Shown: positions 18,911-27,879 of the stretch, piece by piece
Numbering within the stretch: position 1 is the stretch's first letter
Layout: every line of letters starts with the position of its first letter
Source of the DNA: a virus
Virus record (IMG/VR): IMGVR_UViG_3300049561_000024
Coordinates: 1-42,917 of that record
Length of the DNA: 42,917 nt
Strand: one strand, 5' to 3'
Position numbers and translations under genes: made by a program
Notes under the pieces: generated by a model
The model's input: the letters and a program-made list of their open reading frames with translations, nothing else
Databases searched by the model: none
What the model was told of the DNA's origin: nothing

Positions 18911-19308
18911 ACGCCTCTCGATGGCACTCTATCTGAAAAGAATGCTTTCACCATCGATGCGCCATTTTGATCCGAATAATGTCCAACAGGTTCCAACTTT
19001 ATTATGTAAACATTTACATCGTGCCAACCTATCTTCTTAATGCAATCTTGGTGATCCAAAATCAAACTAACGCGATTTAAATCCACATATCGAAATAACA
19101 CATATCCGCTGGCATTTAATCGCGTTCCTGCGGCATCGACAATAACTAAATCTTCAGAATCCCAAGAGACTTGTCCGGGCACAGTAAAAACCATATTACG
19201 TTTTGATTGTTTTATCGGCTCTCTTACATCGTCATCATAAATTGTTCCAGCAATTACCCATTTTTCTATTTGGATATTCACCGGATGTAAAAGATTTGGC
19301 ATCACCAT
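18907..19308 (-). CDS. Head-tail connector cassette protein, unknown
   Basis: 133 residues from MVMPNLLHP at 19308; AGAGG lies upstream and longer in-frame starts would run into the preceding gene. The protein is beta-rich (NMVFTVPGQVSWDSEDLVIV, then ASGYVLFRYVDL). Length and gene order (connector, this gene, gpS-like) suit a head closure or neck protein such as SPP1 gp16, but I see no clear family signature. Confidence 0.45.
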   Translation of the reverse strand: MVMPNLLHPVNIQIEKWVIAGTIYDDDVREPIKQSKRNMVFTVPGQVSWDSEDLVIVDAAGTRLNASGYVLFRYVDLNRVSLILDHQDCIKKIGWHDVNVYIIKLEPVGHYSDQNGASMVKAFFSDRVPSRGV

Positions 19309-19318
19309 AATGATACCT

Positions 19319-20419
19319 CTATCTATATGAGGAATGTGCTGGCGTTGCACATCCGATTGGCGCTCTAAACATTTTAATTATTTCTATTATTTCCTGATCA
19401 TTCGTTATTCCGGTCATATATGGTGAACGTGACGAAACTGGAGCGCCTGATTGTGCGTATTTTATTCGATGGCCATCCGTTTCCTCTTCCAGCAGTGCCC
19501 CGATAATTGGAGGTGGTTGTATTGCCGTGGTCCCCGATAGATATGGCGCTGTAATTTTTTCTATCACCAATTTTAATAATGCCCTTTGTATTGGTTTGGG
19601 CACGCTCATATCTTCTTCAACATAACCCAATGTGCATTTTATTTCCTGATTCCCTCTGCCTTTTCTAAATATCAATTGCCCATAACTTATTGGCGCTGTG
19701 TATATATCACGTACATCATCTGAACGAATAAGTTTGATTCTCGGATTTCTTCTATCATCTGGATACGTGATGGCTGTGTATGCCTTGTATAATCCAATGT
19801 CTAAAGGCGTTTCACTATTATTTATTTTCATGTATTCTACTGATATGATTGGCACACCAAAATGCAACGTATCCGAATCTGTACCATCAATTTTAAGTAC
19901 AACAATTTTTGGAACAAACCATTGCCTACAAGTTCTATCAAGTACCGATTGCCAAAGTTCTATGCTTGACAGAACAGCAGAATCTGGATACAACGCTAAA
20001 TCGGTCAAACCAGCATCACGAACATCCTGAATCGCGATATATGTGTCTATGGATGAACCGGATGATTGAGACAATACTTCAAAATCCTCTGCGCCCAATT
20101 GATATGGCGCAGCAATATTGATTTTCCATCTCCAATATATTCTATGCGTACCAATATTTTCTGTAATTAATGGTGTATATCCGGTGTCAGCAGTATTATC
20201 ATAAGCATAATGTGATCCTATATTGAAATTTCCTGGAGCGCTCGTGACATTTTCCCATTCGCCCGGTATGATCGGAAAAATTTGTGTGCCTGGAAGTCCT
20301 GTTGATATGTCAAATATTTGATAACCAATTTCATAAACATCAGTCAATACGCCACCAACAGTTACAAACCAATTTAGTATTGATGGAGTATTTTCTTGAC
20401 ATCTCGATAAAGCAGGCAT
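19319..20419 (-). CDS. Head-tail adaptor protein with extra N-terminal beta domain
   Basis: 366 residues. The C-terminal two thirds (YIAIQDVRDAGLTDLALYPD, IELWQSVLDRTCRQWF and MSVPKPIQRALLKLVIEKI) follow the pattern of connector proteins of the gp6/gp15 type that bind under the portal. About 130 N-terminal residues (ILNWFVTVGGVLTDVYEIGY, PIIPGEWENV, GTHRIYWRWKI) form a separate beta-sandwich-like domain, an addition to the usual 100-200 residue adaptor. The position downstream of the capsid genes agrees. Confidence 0.6.
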   Translation of the reverse strand: MPALSRCQENTPSILNWFVTVGGVLTDVYEIGYQIFDISTGLPGTQIFPIIPGEWENVTSAPGNFNIGSHYAYDNTADTGYTPLITENIGTHRIYWRWKINIAAPYQLGAEDFEVLSQSSGSSIDTYIAIQDVRDAGLTDLALYPDSAVLSSIELWQSVLDRTCRQWFVPKIVVLKIDGTDSDTLHFGVPIISVEYMKINNSETPLDIGLYKAYTAITYPDDRRNPRIKLIRSDDVRDIYTAPISYGQLIFRKGRGNQEIKCTLGYVEEDMSVPKPIQRALLKLVIEKITAPYLSGTTAIQPPPIIGALLEEETDGHRIKYAQSGAPVSSRSPYMTGITNDQEIIEIIKMFRAPIGCATPAHSSYR

Positions 20420-20428
20420 AACGTACTC

Positions 20429-20806
20429 CTACAGTATATCCTTCCACAAATTTTTTGAAGTTTCCGCCCAAGATTTGGATATTCCGCCATTGATTGGTTT
20501 GTATTCGATTGCCCTTTCGACTTCGGTCGTGTTTCCAAAATCAAAATTTCCATCTTTTTTTCGGGTGTATGTGAATGCATAGCATCGTGCATTTTCACCA
20601 TCATTATTTCCTGACATCACAATGTAATCGCTATAAATTTCTATTGGCCAGACATATCCTTTGTCCTTGGCGATGTTGAGTTTAAACAGCAAATGTTTTT
20701 TGGCTGCATCTGACAACCTTTGTGAAAATTGATTTAATGTTTCACCTTCGATAGTTGGGATATTCTGTTTATGAACAATAATTTCCATTGTCGATATTTC
20801 TTGCAT
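20429..20806 (-). CDS. Conserved phage protein of unknown function
   Basis: 125 residues from MQEISTMEI at 20806, chosen because GAGG lies six bases upstream; a longer in-frame reading begins at 20845. The core FSQRLSDAAKKHLLFKLNI, YIVMSGNNDGENARCYAF and FTYTRKKDGNFDFGNTTEVE looks like a small folded domain that I have seen attached to phage head maturation proteins, but I cannot name it. It lies between a zinc-ribbon protein and the head-tail adaptor. Confidence 0.5.
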   Translation of the reverse strand: MQEISTMEIIVHKQNIPTIEGETLNQFSQRLSDAAKKHLLFKLNIAKDKGYVWPIEIYSDYIVMSGNNDGENARCYAFTYTRKKDGNFDFGNTTEVERAIEYKPINGGISKSWAETSKNLWKDIL

Positions 20807-20841
20807 ATGATACCTCGCTTCCATGTGGTGCCTGTATAGGA

Positions 20842-21294
20842 TCACCTAATGTTAGGATTATAACGTTGTTCTCCGATTTTCAATAACATTACTCGTGCAG
20901 CAGGTTGTTGTGCATATGTCGTGATGCTAAGTTGCATTTCTCCAGCATTACAAATTAATTTTTCCGTGCCACCTTTCGCATCAAATGGTGTATTCTCCAC
21001 AGAAAAACTAACTCTGTTAGCATTCGGCCTTATCAATGTATATTGGTTTCCTGTATAAACAAAATTACCACCGTCATTCACCACACCGCAATCAGGACAT
21101 ACCAATTTTACCAATTGTTTGCATCCTTTATTAGGGCATCGATGCCTACGTGTGTATTGTTTAAATGCTGTGATTGCCGTAATTTTTTGTTGAAAATCAT
21201 AGTCGCCTAAAAGTTGTATGAGTTCTTTCGCTTGATCTTCATTACTTAAATCAAGTTTGAAAGTGTTACCATCATTGATATTGATTTTTACCAC
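20842..21294 (-). CDS. Zinc-ribbon protein, unknown
   Basis: 150 residues. A four-cysteine zinc ribbon lies at about 53-70 (CPNKGC, then CPDC). A beta-rich C-terminal half ends VMLLKIGEQRYNPN. The N-terminus (NTFKLDLSNEDQAKELIQLL) is helical. It is in the head module and has no enzyme motif. A structural or assembly role is a guess. Confidence 0.5.
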   Translation of the reverse strand: MVKININDGNTFKLDLSNEDQAKELIQLLGDYDFQQKITAITAFKQYTRRHRCPNKGCKQLVKLVCPDCGVVNDGGNFVYTGNQYTLIRPNANRVSFSVENTPFDAKGGTEKLICNAGEMQLSITTYAQQPAARVMLLKIGEQRYNPNIR

Positions 21295-21332
21295 GATATC
21301 CTTATTGGCTAATAACCAAACAAGGTTGGCGA

Positions 21333-21797
21333 TTATTTGGTGGTGTGCTTCTTTTTATCTTCGTTGCCCATATCCGATGTTTGATAATTTTTTTTAGCAA
21401 TTGGTACATCCGATAAAGACGCTTCTTGTGTTGGTATCACATCAGAAGGTAACACAGAAGATGGTGTATTGTTCTGTTTCTTGGATGGTTGCGACGGTGG
21501 GCGACACATAATCTCTTCTGCGTGTTGTTTGGCCTTGGATTTTACGTCTTTTGGACGTTTTACAACAACCGGTGATTTGTTGGTTGCAAAACGTGAAGTC
21601 TTGTTTTCCTTGGATATCACAACAAGAAGATTCGCAAAACGTTTTTCATGTAGTTTGATCCACTCAAATTCATCTTTTGTAATTTTTTTTACTGCTCCTG
21701 GCATAAAATACAACGCGCCCGGCATTGATCGTTCAACTCCTTCGCCAAATTCTATTTGGCGTGGATGAACACCTAATGGCATTTGTACGGTTGGCAT
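21333..21797 (-). CDS. Unknown head-module protein with disordered basic tail
   Basis: 154 residues from MPTVQMPLG at 21797, with GGAGGTGCC directly upstream. A compact N-terminal part (ALYFMPGAVKKITKDEFEWI) is followed by a Lys/Ser/Pro-rich tail that is probably disordered and could bind DNA or capsid. No family recognised. It follows the SAP-domain protein. Confidence 0.45.
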   Translation of the reverse strand: MPTVQMPLGVHPRQIEFGEGVERSMPGALYFMPGAVKKITKDEFEWIKLHEKRFANLLVVISKENKTSRFATNKSPVVVKRPKDVKSKAKQHAEEIMCRPPSQPSKKQNNTPSSVLPSDVIPTQEASLSDVPIAKKNYQTSDMGNEDKKKHTTK

Positions 21798-21815
21798 GGC
21801 ACCTCCATTCATCAT

Positions 21816-22286
21816 TTATTTGGTGGCTTTGATAAGCCTACGTTTCAAGTCGTCGACGGTGCCCCCTACATCCAATCCCAAATTAGATGCAAGGTCTTTT
21901 AATTCAGTTTTTTTCATTCCCATGAGATTCTGGTGGGTATAAACCACGATATCCTCATTGCTATTTCCAGCATCGTCATCATCGATGTCGTCGCCGTCGT
22001 CATTGGTATCGGCACCATCATCATCGTCGTCGTTTTCTGAATCACCACCGCCATAATCATTTTCCAATTCACCAACATCGTCATCGTCATCTATCGAATC
22101 CGGCAATTCTTCAATTTTAGACTTGGCTTCCGGATCAAGCATCGATACCGCGAAACTGGCTTGATTTCGATAATATCTGATTTCTGTTGGATTGGTGATG
22201 ATCTGTGGTTTGCCTTGTTTAAAGGCACGGCCGCCCCATTCGTGGGTAAGACTGCTGACCAATTCTACTCTTGCTATCATTGCCAT
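21816..22286 (-). CDS. SAP-domain protein with acidic linker
   Basis: 156 residues from MAMIARVEL at 22286, with GGAGG upstream. The last 38 residues (MKKTELKDLASNLGLDV, then VDDLKRRLIKA) are a SAP/HeH helix-extension-helix motif, which commonly binds DNA. A very acidic Asp/Asn/Gly linker of about 50 residues separates it from an N-terminal part (WGGRAFKQGKPQIITNP). Proteins with a short N-terminal part and SAP/HeH tail are common just after the capsid gene in phages. Role in DNA contact or head completion is inferred. Confidence 0.65.
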   Translation of the reverse strand: MAMIARVELVSSLTHEWGGRAFKQGKPQIITNPTEIRYYRNQASFAVSMLDPEAKSKIEELPDSIDDDDDVGELENDYGGGDSENDDDDDGADTNDDGDDIDDDDAGNSNEDIVVYTHQNLMGMKKTELKDLASNLGLDVGGTVDDLKRRLIKATK

Positions 22287-22356
22287 TTTTGCCTCCAATC
22301 AATGGCTAAAATTACCATGGTGGCGAATTACGTTTTGTTGCTCCACGCCACAGGTA

Positions 22357-23547
22357 CTAGTTCTGTCCGATGTTGCGGACTTTTACAAGCGCATCCACTT
22401 CTTCAATTTCCACAGCAACCTTCGCTGTGATGGCGTATTGATTTACGCCCTTGAAGATGTCTCTGTCTTTCTCGATTCTGACGTCCCTGCCAACGCCCAC
22501 CACAAAGTTGTTCATGTGAGTGAGCATCAATTGCGGATTGGATTTGTATGTCACTTTCACAGTCGCACCGCTACCGATTCCACCGCCAACACGTACAACC
22601 GTACCTGCCGCATAATCTACCGTGTAATTGGTATCTTCAATGTACGCCGCGATTGGCGTACTAGATAAAGTACTGGGCGTGACTACTACATTTTGAACCG
22701 GACCGTATGTGAGCGGTGTTGGCGTAGTACCTGTGAGAACGATATGCTCGACAACAGTCGGCAAGAAACTCCACAACGGTACTTCGGAAATTGGAATTCC
22801 GAATGGACCATGAGCGGCTCCACCTGCTGCGGCGTCACCGAGAGCAGTTGCCCTTGTCGCCAATTTTTCGAAATAAATTTGCGACAAGTCCGGACTCATG
22901 AACCATCTCAACGCCATTCTATTGCGTCTGAATTTGGTGGGCATAGCGCGTAATGCTTTACCAAAAAGAGTAAGACCGATGTTGGCACCCTCGCCGTCGA
23001 CGATATGGCCTGAATCACCAAGAGCCAACCAACCTTTTTGAAGAGCTAAATATGAGTCCTTGATGTACAACGTATCGCTGCCACCTTCAACAATATCACT
23101 CTCCAAGCAGGCCGGTCCCAACTTGTTGCCGTTGATGTACAACTCTTCAATATCATTGGCAGTTTGTGTGCCCATCATCTGGATGACGTGGTCTTCCACA
23201 TTTTCACCTTCGATGTTGATTTCACGAAAATTGTCCCCTATTTCTATGGGCACCATGATTTCGCTTGGGGTCAAGGTGATTTTCGATGTGGTGACGCCGC
23301 GTCTGACTCCAGGGTCTCTGGCCTCTGCTTTTGGCACTGCCAAACGTGTTCCGATACCGATTTTGTCGATGTCGAGCGACTCATTTCGGAATCGAACGAT
23401 ACGTGCATTGTTGCGCAACGTCGTTTCATCGATGACATAATCAAGAAATTTATCTGATTGTGCCGGATTGAGTTTGCCGTTAGTGGCCAATGCATCGGCC
23501 GTGATTACTGCCTTCCGAACCAGCTCTTCATTCGATATGTCCGCCAT
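22357..23547 (-). CDS. Major capsid protein
   Basis: 396 residues from MADISNEEL at 23547, with GGAGGATAAA upstream. The blocks LRNNARIVRFRNESLDIDKI, ITLTPSEIMVPIEIGDNF and DHVIQMMGTQTANDIEELYI correspond to HK97-fold capsid proteins of myoviruses (strand-rich E-loop zone, then the long spine helix). The order scaffold, capsid, SAP protein agrees. No separate cleavage motif can be read with certainty. Confidence 0.85.
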   Translation of the reverse strand: MADISNEELVRKAVITADALATNGKLNPAQSDKFLDYVIDETTLRNNARIVRFRNESLDIDKIGIGTRLAVPKAEARDPGVRRGVTTSKITLTPSEIMVPIEIGDNFREINIEGENVEDHVIQMMGTQTANDIEELYINGNKLGPACLESDIVEGGSDTLYIKDSYLALQKGWLALGDSGHIVDGEGANIGLTLFGKALRAMPTKFRRNRMALRWFMSPDLSQIYFEKLATRATALGDAAAGGAAHGPFGIPISEVPLWSFLPTVVEHIVLTGTTPTPLTYGPVQNVVVTPSTLSSTPIAAYIEDTNYTVDYAAGTVVRVGGGIGSGATVKVTYKSNPQLMLTHMNNFVVGVGRDVRIEKDRDIFKGVNQYAITAKVAVEIEEVDALVKVRNIGQN

Positions 23548-23594
23548 TTTATCCTCCATGCTGCCTTTCGCAAATTGCTTATGGTCTGTTGATA

Positions 23595-24392
23595 TTACAG
23601 GATACCTGACCAAAAGCTCTTTTTTGTTTCCTGTGTGTCTGTACCGCCTGCATTTTCAACGCTATTTGACGGCATCCGTACTTTTTCGATTTTTTCCAAC
23701 CTGTCTCCAAGCGATTTTGTAGTTTGTTGAACTTCTGTAACCATCGTTTCGAATTGCGCCTTGATACCTTCGATTGCTTTGGCGATTGAACTGGCCCCGT
23801 ATGTGGCGCCTGCTGGCGGTGTGACGTTGGGGGATTCCCCTACAGGCACATCCTCCATACCCAATTCCTTTGCCAAGGAGGCCAATTTCTCCAACGCTTC
23901 TTTCAGGGTTGCCTCTCGTTTTGGCGTGAAACGTTTTGCTTTCTCGATGATCATCGAAAGAGCACCCAACGCTGTTTCAAATGATTTCTCGGTTTCCGCA
24001 TCATTTGGTTCTTCGTTTACCGTTTCTTTTTGCGCCGGAACCTCGGTTGGAGCGGCGACCGCATCATTTCTTTTTTCCGGTGGCGTGTCTGTAACCGCAC
24101 TTTTCGCTCCAACGGCCTTGGATATGTCACTAATCAATGTGGTTACTTGCTCCATTGCTTTTGCGACTGCTTCATCCGTTGATTTGGCAATTTCAACAGC
24201 AACCATTTCCGGTGATGTTTGAACACCATCATTTTCATTTGCGTCTTTTTTTACATCTTCATTGATCATTGTGCCTACCTCCTTATCTAGGTTCTTGATG
24301 ACAACAAATTCACATTCGTTGGCCGGTCTATCAACAATCGATACTTCGCCGACCTCCAATTCAATAAATCTTTGTTTGGGTTTATTGCCCAT
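23595..24392 (-). CDS. Scaffold-like capsid assembly protein with XkdF-linked N-terminus
   Basis: 265 residues from MGNKPKQRF at 24392. The start FIELEVGEVSIVDRPANECEF is a motif usually placed at the end of phage prohead proteases. The rest is highly charged, Ala/Glu-rich and helical, with coiled-coil-like parts (LKEALEKLASLAKELG, VTEVQQTTKSLGDRLEKIEK), as in scaffolds. It overlaps the protease gene by 11 bases. A protease domain split into two overlapping genes with a fused scaffold is the simplest view. Confidence 0.7.
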   Translation of the reverse strand: MGNKPKQRFIELEVGEVSIVDRPANECEFVVIKNLDKEVGTMINEDVKKDANENDGVQTSPEMVAVEIAKSTDEAVAKAMEQVTTLISDISKAVGAKSAVTDTPPEKRNDAVAAPTEVPAQKETVNEEPNDAETEKSFETALGALSMIIEKAKRFTPKREATLKEALEKLASLAKELGMEDVPVGESPNVTPPAGATYGASSIAKAIEGIKAQFETMVTEVQQTTKSLGDRLEKIEKVRMPSNSVENAGGTDTQETKKSFWSGIL

Positions 24393-24876
24393 GTGCCTCA
24401 TCTATTTTTTTGGCTTTTGCTCTACCACCAACAGAAAAACCAGTCAATTTACCATTTTTTACAAGTGCCCATGCCTTGTTGTTCTCGACATAAACAGTCA
24501 TTATCCACGAACCCATTTTCACGACAGTGCCATTAATTACAACGTCTTGAGGAGTAGTCCACGATTCACAAAGTTCAAAACCGGTATTACCGAAATATTT
24601 GTGTTGTAAACCAAGTTCTGTCACCTTGTTATATTTCATCAAAAATTTGTGTGCCGCCTTACGTATTACCACGGCATCCATTATATCGCCTTGGGCGTCA
24701 GCAACTTCTGGTTGAAGTACTACCCCAGTCACCAACCTTTCTTCGTTGTTAATTTTCAATAATGGAACGTATATATTTTTGATAACATCTTTTTCATCAT
24801 CGTTTAGTTCAATATCGGAATCGATTATTGACGAACATGCATTTGTTTTTTTTGAAGATGTTTTCACGTCTACCAT
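24382..24876 (-). CDS. Prohead protease, XkdF-like
   Basis: 164 residues from MVDVKTSSK at 24876, with GGAG nine bases upstream. The blocks RLVTGVVLQPEVADAQGDIM, ELGLQHKYFG and VVKMGSWIMTVYVENNKAW ending KLTGFSVGGRA match the XkdF serine peptidase group encoded next to phage capsid genes. The candidate nucleophile is the Ser in SVGG and a His lies in LQHKYF (inference). It would trim scaffold and capsid proteins during head maturation. Confidence 0.78.
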   Translation of the reverse strand: MVDVKTSSKKTNACSSIIDSDIELNDDEKDVIKNIYVPLLKINNEERLVTGVVLQPEVADAQGDIMDAVVIRKAAHKFLMKYNKVTELGLQHKYFGNTGFELCESWTTPQDVVINGTVVKMGSWIMTVYVENNKAWALVKNGKLTGFSVGGRAKAKKIDEAHGQ

Positions 24877-24989
24877 TGCAACTCCATCCCATTTAAAATT
24901 ATCTCGTATTGTAAAAAAAAAGAAGCATACATATATTTTGCAAATATCTTGCACATACACTTAAAGGGAAACGACATAACTAAATTAAT

Positions 24990-25018
24990 ATTTTAATGTG
25001 ATTTAACAATGCAAGCAA
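24990..25018 (-). promoter_or_regulatory. Possible internal sigma70-type promoter
   Basis: TTGCTT at 25018-25013 and TAAAAT at 24995-24990 are separated by 17 bases, in the only sizeable gap of the head operon, upstream of the protease, scaffold and capsid genes. It could add transcription of capsid genes. AT-richness makes chance matches common. Confidence 0.35.
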
Positions 25019-25044
25019 ATTTAACTTTTATACTTGTTGGCCAA

Positions 25045-26133
25045 TTAATGTTTGTGTTGCTTTGGCGGTATCGGAAATTCGATAGGCGCCAACTCCTCAT
25101 AAGATTCGATTTCAGTCGATACATCAACCGTACAACGACACAGATAATGATATGGAGGCAATGAAAGTCCATTGGCCGCCAATTGATCAGATGATAATCC
25201 TGATATTTGCGATGCAGCGACCCATGGATGTATGTTTTTAATGTCTTCAGGATTCTTAGCGTCAAACTCTTTAGCAATTTGATTTAAACCATCTTTGATT
25301 TCAAATGTTTGACCTTGAATTGATAAACATGCTTCGCATATTCTATCTCCACCCGGATTAACGATGGTATATTTGGTAATGCCGATTTGCGAAAATGAAC
25401 GCATTTGACCATAAACTCTGCCTACGGTCATTGCATTGGCCACCAACCCTTCGAAATATTGTTTCTGTGATCCGGTATATCCACTAGGAGTTGTAAAAAT
25501 CCCAAGAACTTTTTCAAGGCGTTCTTTGATCAATTGGCCAGCAAGCATCGAAGAACCGCCTGCTTCCACCATTACTGTACGCGCTACGTCTCTAACCGAA
25601 TCCGATACATTAACATCATAATGATTGCCAACCCAAAAAATATTTTTATCTTCAAGTGCTTCAATTGCTTTATCGTCCACCAAATCAAAAGATGGCATTG
25701 GCTTAATTTTAGATTCAACCTTAGTTACAACGCCCTTACGTTCCATCTTGTGAACGTTGAATTGTAGTGATGCTGTTGTTTGACGTGTAGCTTTCTTGTG
25801 TCCTGCTATTCTAGCAAGTCGATACACACGTGACATTTCCATATTATACACTGGAAGTATTGCTGTTGCCCATTTATTCATTATCTTTTCTATGGCGGAT
25901 GCAATCTTTTTATCCGATTCCAATCTCTTGGCCATTGATATTGCCGTTTTGATTGCTTCTGTTTTGTGTATATCCCAAATGCCCTCAACGTAATTTCTTA
26001 ATCTCAATTCTGACCTTGCGATGCTGGTTAATTCTCTCAATCCCAATGCTTTTTCAACAAGCATATCTCCTGCCGCTACTGCCGTATATGCTTGTTGAAG
26101 TTCAGCATCAATCTTATCGCACGTTATACACAT
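25045..26133 (-). CDS. Minor head protein, MuF/SPP1 gp7-like
   Basis: 362 residues. The C-terminal region GGDRICEACLSIQGQTFEI and LSLPPYHYLCRCTVDV is the Cys/His pattern of the phage head morphogenesis (SPP1 gp7 / Mu gpF) domain. The N-terminal 200 residues are helical. It follows the portal gene after four bases, the usual order, and probably enters the capsid with DNA. No toxin domain is attached. Confidence 0.8.
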   Translation of the reverse strand: MCITCDKIDAELQQAYTAVAAGDMLVEKALGLRELTSIARSELRLRNYVEGIWDIHKTEAIKTAISMAKRLESDKKIASAIEKIMNKWATAILPVYNMEMSRVYRLARIAGHKKATRQTTASLQFNVHKMERKGVVTKVESKIKPMPSFDLVDDKAIEALEDKNIFWVGNHYDVNVSDSVRDVARTVMVEAGGSSMLAGQLIKERLEKVLGIFTTPSGYTGSQKQYFEGLVANAMTVGRVYGQMRSFSQIGITKYTIVNPGGDRICEACLSIQGQTFEIKDGLNQIAKEFDAKNPEDIKNIHPWVAASQISGLSSDQLAANGLSLPPYHYLCRCTVDVSTEIESYEELAPIEFPIPPKQHKH

Positions 26134-26136
26134 TGA

Positions 26137-27867
26137 TTATCTATCCGTGTCATCCCCTGTGGCGACTTCTGTTCGCCTTTTTTCTATTTCGATTTGAAAT
26201 TTATTGTCCAATCTACTTTGTAGATCCATCAACGCATCGGCGACTGATTTTAATGCTGTGACTTGTTGTCCAGGTTCCGATGCATCGGCTTGATTTTTGA
26301 CTGCTTCTGCCATCGTAAGACTGAATGGCAGATCTGCTGGAAAATCTTCCGGAAAATGCGGCAATTCTTTGCTCAATATTTCCTCCAGCATTTCACGTGC
26401 GATTCGGGGAGTCATTCCTCCTGTTTTCTCTGATCCTGACAATATTCTAACCAATTGTTGATTGTCTGTTGTGTTCGGGCTATTGCTGCGATATTGATGA
26501 TATACGATTTCCATCTCTGGAAATAATATGCGATTCATAAAATCATCCCAAGATGAACGTTCTGGTGAAAAAATTTGTTCATCCGCTAACACTCTGCTTG
26601 ATTCCGCCGTGGTGCGTGTATAGTCTTCTGTTTTGCCAATAAATATTGGAGGCAGGCGCCACACTCGCCTTATTCTATCTTGGTTTGCCTTACTGTAATT
26701 CTGAAACAATGCATCTTGATGTTGATTTTCTGTAAGTGCTTTAATTTCCACCTTGACGTTGGAACCGCTGTCTTCTCCTTCAAGTTGTCCCTCTGCTTCT
26801 AGAATCAAAAATTTGCTGTAATTGTCGGAACCTTGTATTTGCGATTCTACGAAATCATTTAGTCTGTCAATTGAACCTTGTGTAAGTTGTCCATTGCTTA
26901 TCATCACCGCCATCGATGGTATATTGTTGTTCTTGAATGTGGTGTAGTTGATTTCTTCCGCGGCTCTATCGCCATATATAGACAATAAATTTCCAATAAA
27001 TCTTGGCAATCCGTATGGCGTACGCGTCGAATACAAACGCATATGAACAACTTCGGTTGCCATTTTTTCTAGTGGAAAATTCGGATCTGTAACTTGTGTG
27101 CCTGTTTCTAAATCGTAATTTCTTGAGTCGCCATATTCTTTAAACCAACAAAGTTTGTGGCCTCCAACGGTGCTTAGATTTCTAAGATGGATAGCTTTGC
27201 TCTGAACAAATTTGCGAAAACGCCTGTATTCACGCATCTTATCTATGACTACGGAACCATCTTCTTGTAACTTCAGAATTTTTCTTTCCACCAACTGTTG
27301 AATGTCATCCAATCTTCCTAATCGCATTTGATAACTAGGTAAATGTGTAAACGATTGAATTTTCCCGGCAGCATCTCTGATCACTTCGAAATAAGCATTT
27401 CCTGTTGCTTCCTTGTCTCCTCTGAGTTTTTTCCTAAATTCCACAAAACTTTCCGTTGTACAATATTGAAAAAAATTGACCAATTTAACATATTCCGCGC
27501 GTACAGATTTTTTAATTTCGTCCGGTATCTTCTGATCACTTGCATCTTTTATTCTAGATAAAAATCTGTGTCCAAAACCATCTATATTCACTTGCATAGT
27601 ATCAATACATTGAATCATCTCGCCGCAATGTTCTGGCATCATAGCCAATGCTAACATATCGAATGGTGGCTCTATAACATTTCCGGTCGATGCAAGTGAA
27701 TGGAATGGGTCTTGCGGGATGCAATGTGATTTTCCTGGTTCGTTTTGTTTTTTTACACCAATTATTTTAGCAGTTATTCTGCGCATCGTGTTTTGATTAT
27801 TTGACGCCAACGTTATATTTGCTGCTTTTTCGATTGGTATTTCGTTTTCAATTTTTTTATCGATCAT
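26137..27867 (-). CDS. Portal protein
   Basis: 576 residues. The central part (TEVVHMRLYSTRTPYGLPRF, NNNIPSMAVMISNGQL, NQDRIRRVWRLPPIFIGKTE) is characteristic of phage portal proteins of the PBSX XkdE/SPP1 group: crown-to-wing region, then the stem-clip area. It is directly downstream of the large terminase and upstream of the MuF-like gene. It forms the dodecameric DNA channel of the head. Confidence 0.88.
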   Translation of the reverse strand: MIDKKIENEIPIEKAANITLASNNQNTMRRITAKIIGVKKQNEPGKSHCIPQDPFHSLASTGNVIEPPFDMLALAMMPEHCGEMIQCIDTMQVNIDGFGHRFLSRIKDASDQKIPDEIKKSVRAEYVKLVNFFQYCTTESFVEFRKKLRGDKEATGNAYFEVIRDAAGKIQSFTHLPSYQMRLGRLDDIQQLVERKILKLQEDGSVVIDKMREYRRFRKFVQSKAIHLRNLSTVGGHKLCWFKEYGDSRNYDLETGTQVTDPNFPLEKMATEVVHMRLYSTRTPYGLPRFIGNLLSIYGDRAAEEINYTTFKNNNIPSMAVMISNGQLTQGSIDRLNDFVESQIQGSDNYSKFLILEAEGQLEGEDSGSNVKVEIKALTENQHQDALFQNYSKANQDRIRRVWRLPPIFIGKTEDYTRTTAESSRVLADEQIFSPERSSWDDFMNRILFPEMEIVYHQYRSNSPNTTDNQQLVRILSGSEKTGGMTPRIAREMLEEILSKELPHFPEDFPADLPFSLTMAEAVKNQADASEPGQQVTALKSVADALMDLQSRLDNKFQIEIEKRRTEVATGDDTDR

Positions 27868-27879
27868 AACGTTCTCCTA

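Noticed and set aside
24993-25277. 94-residue minus frame
   Set aside because: It overlaps the MuF-like gene in another frame and has no domain or start signal.
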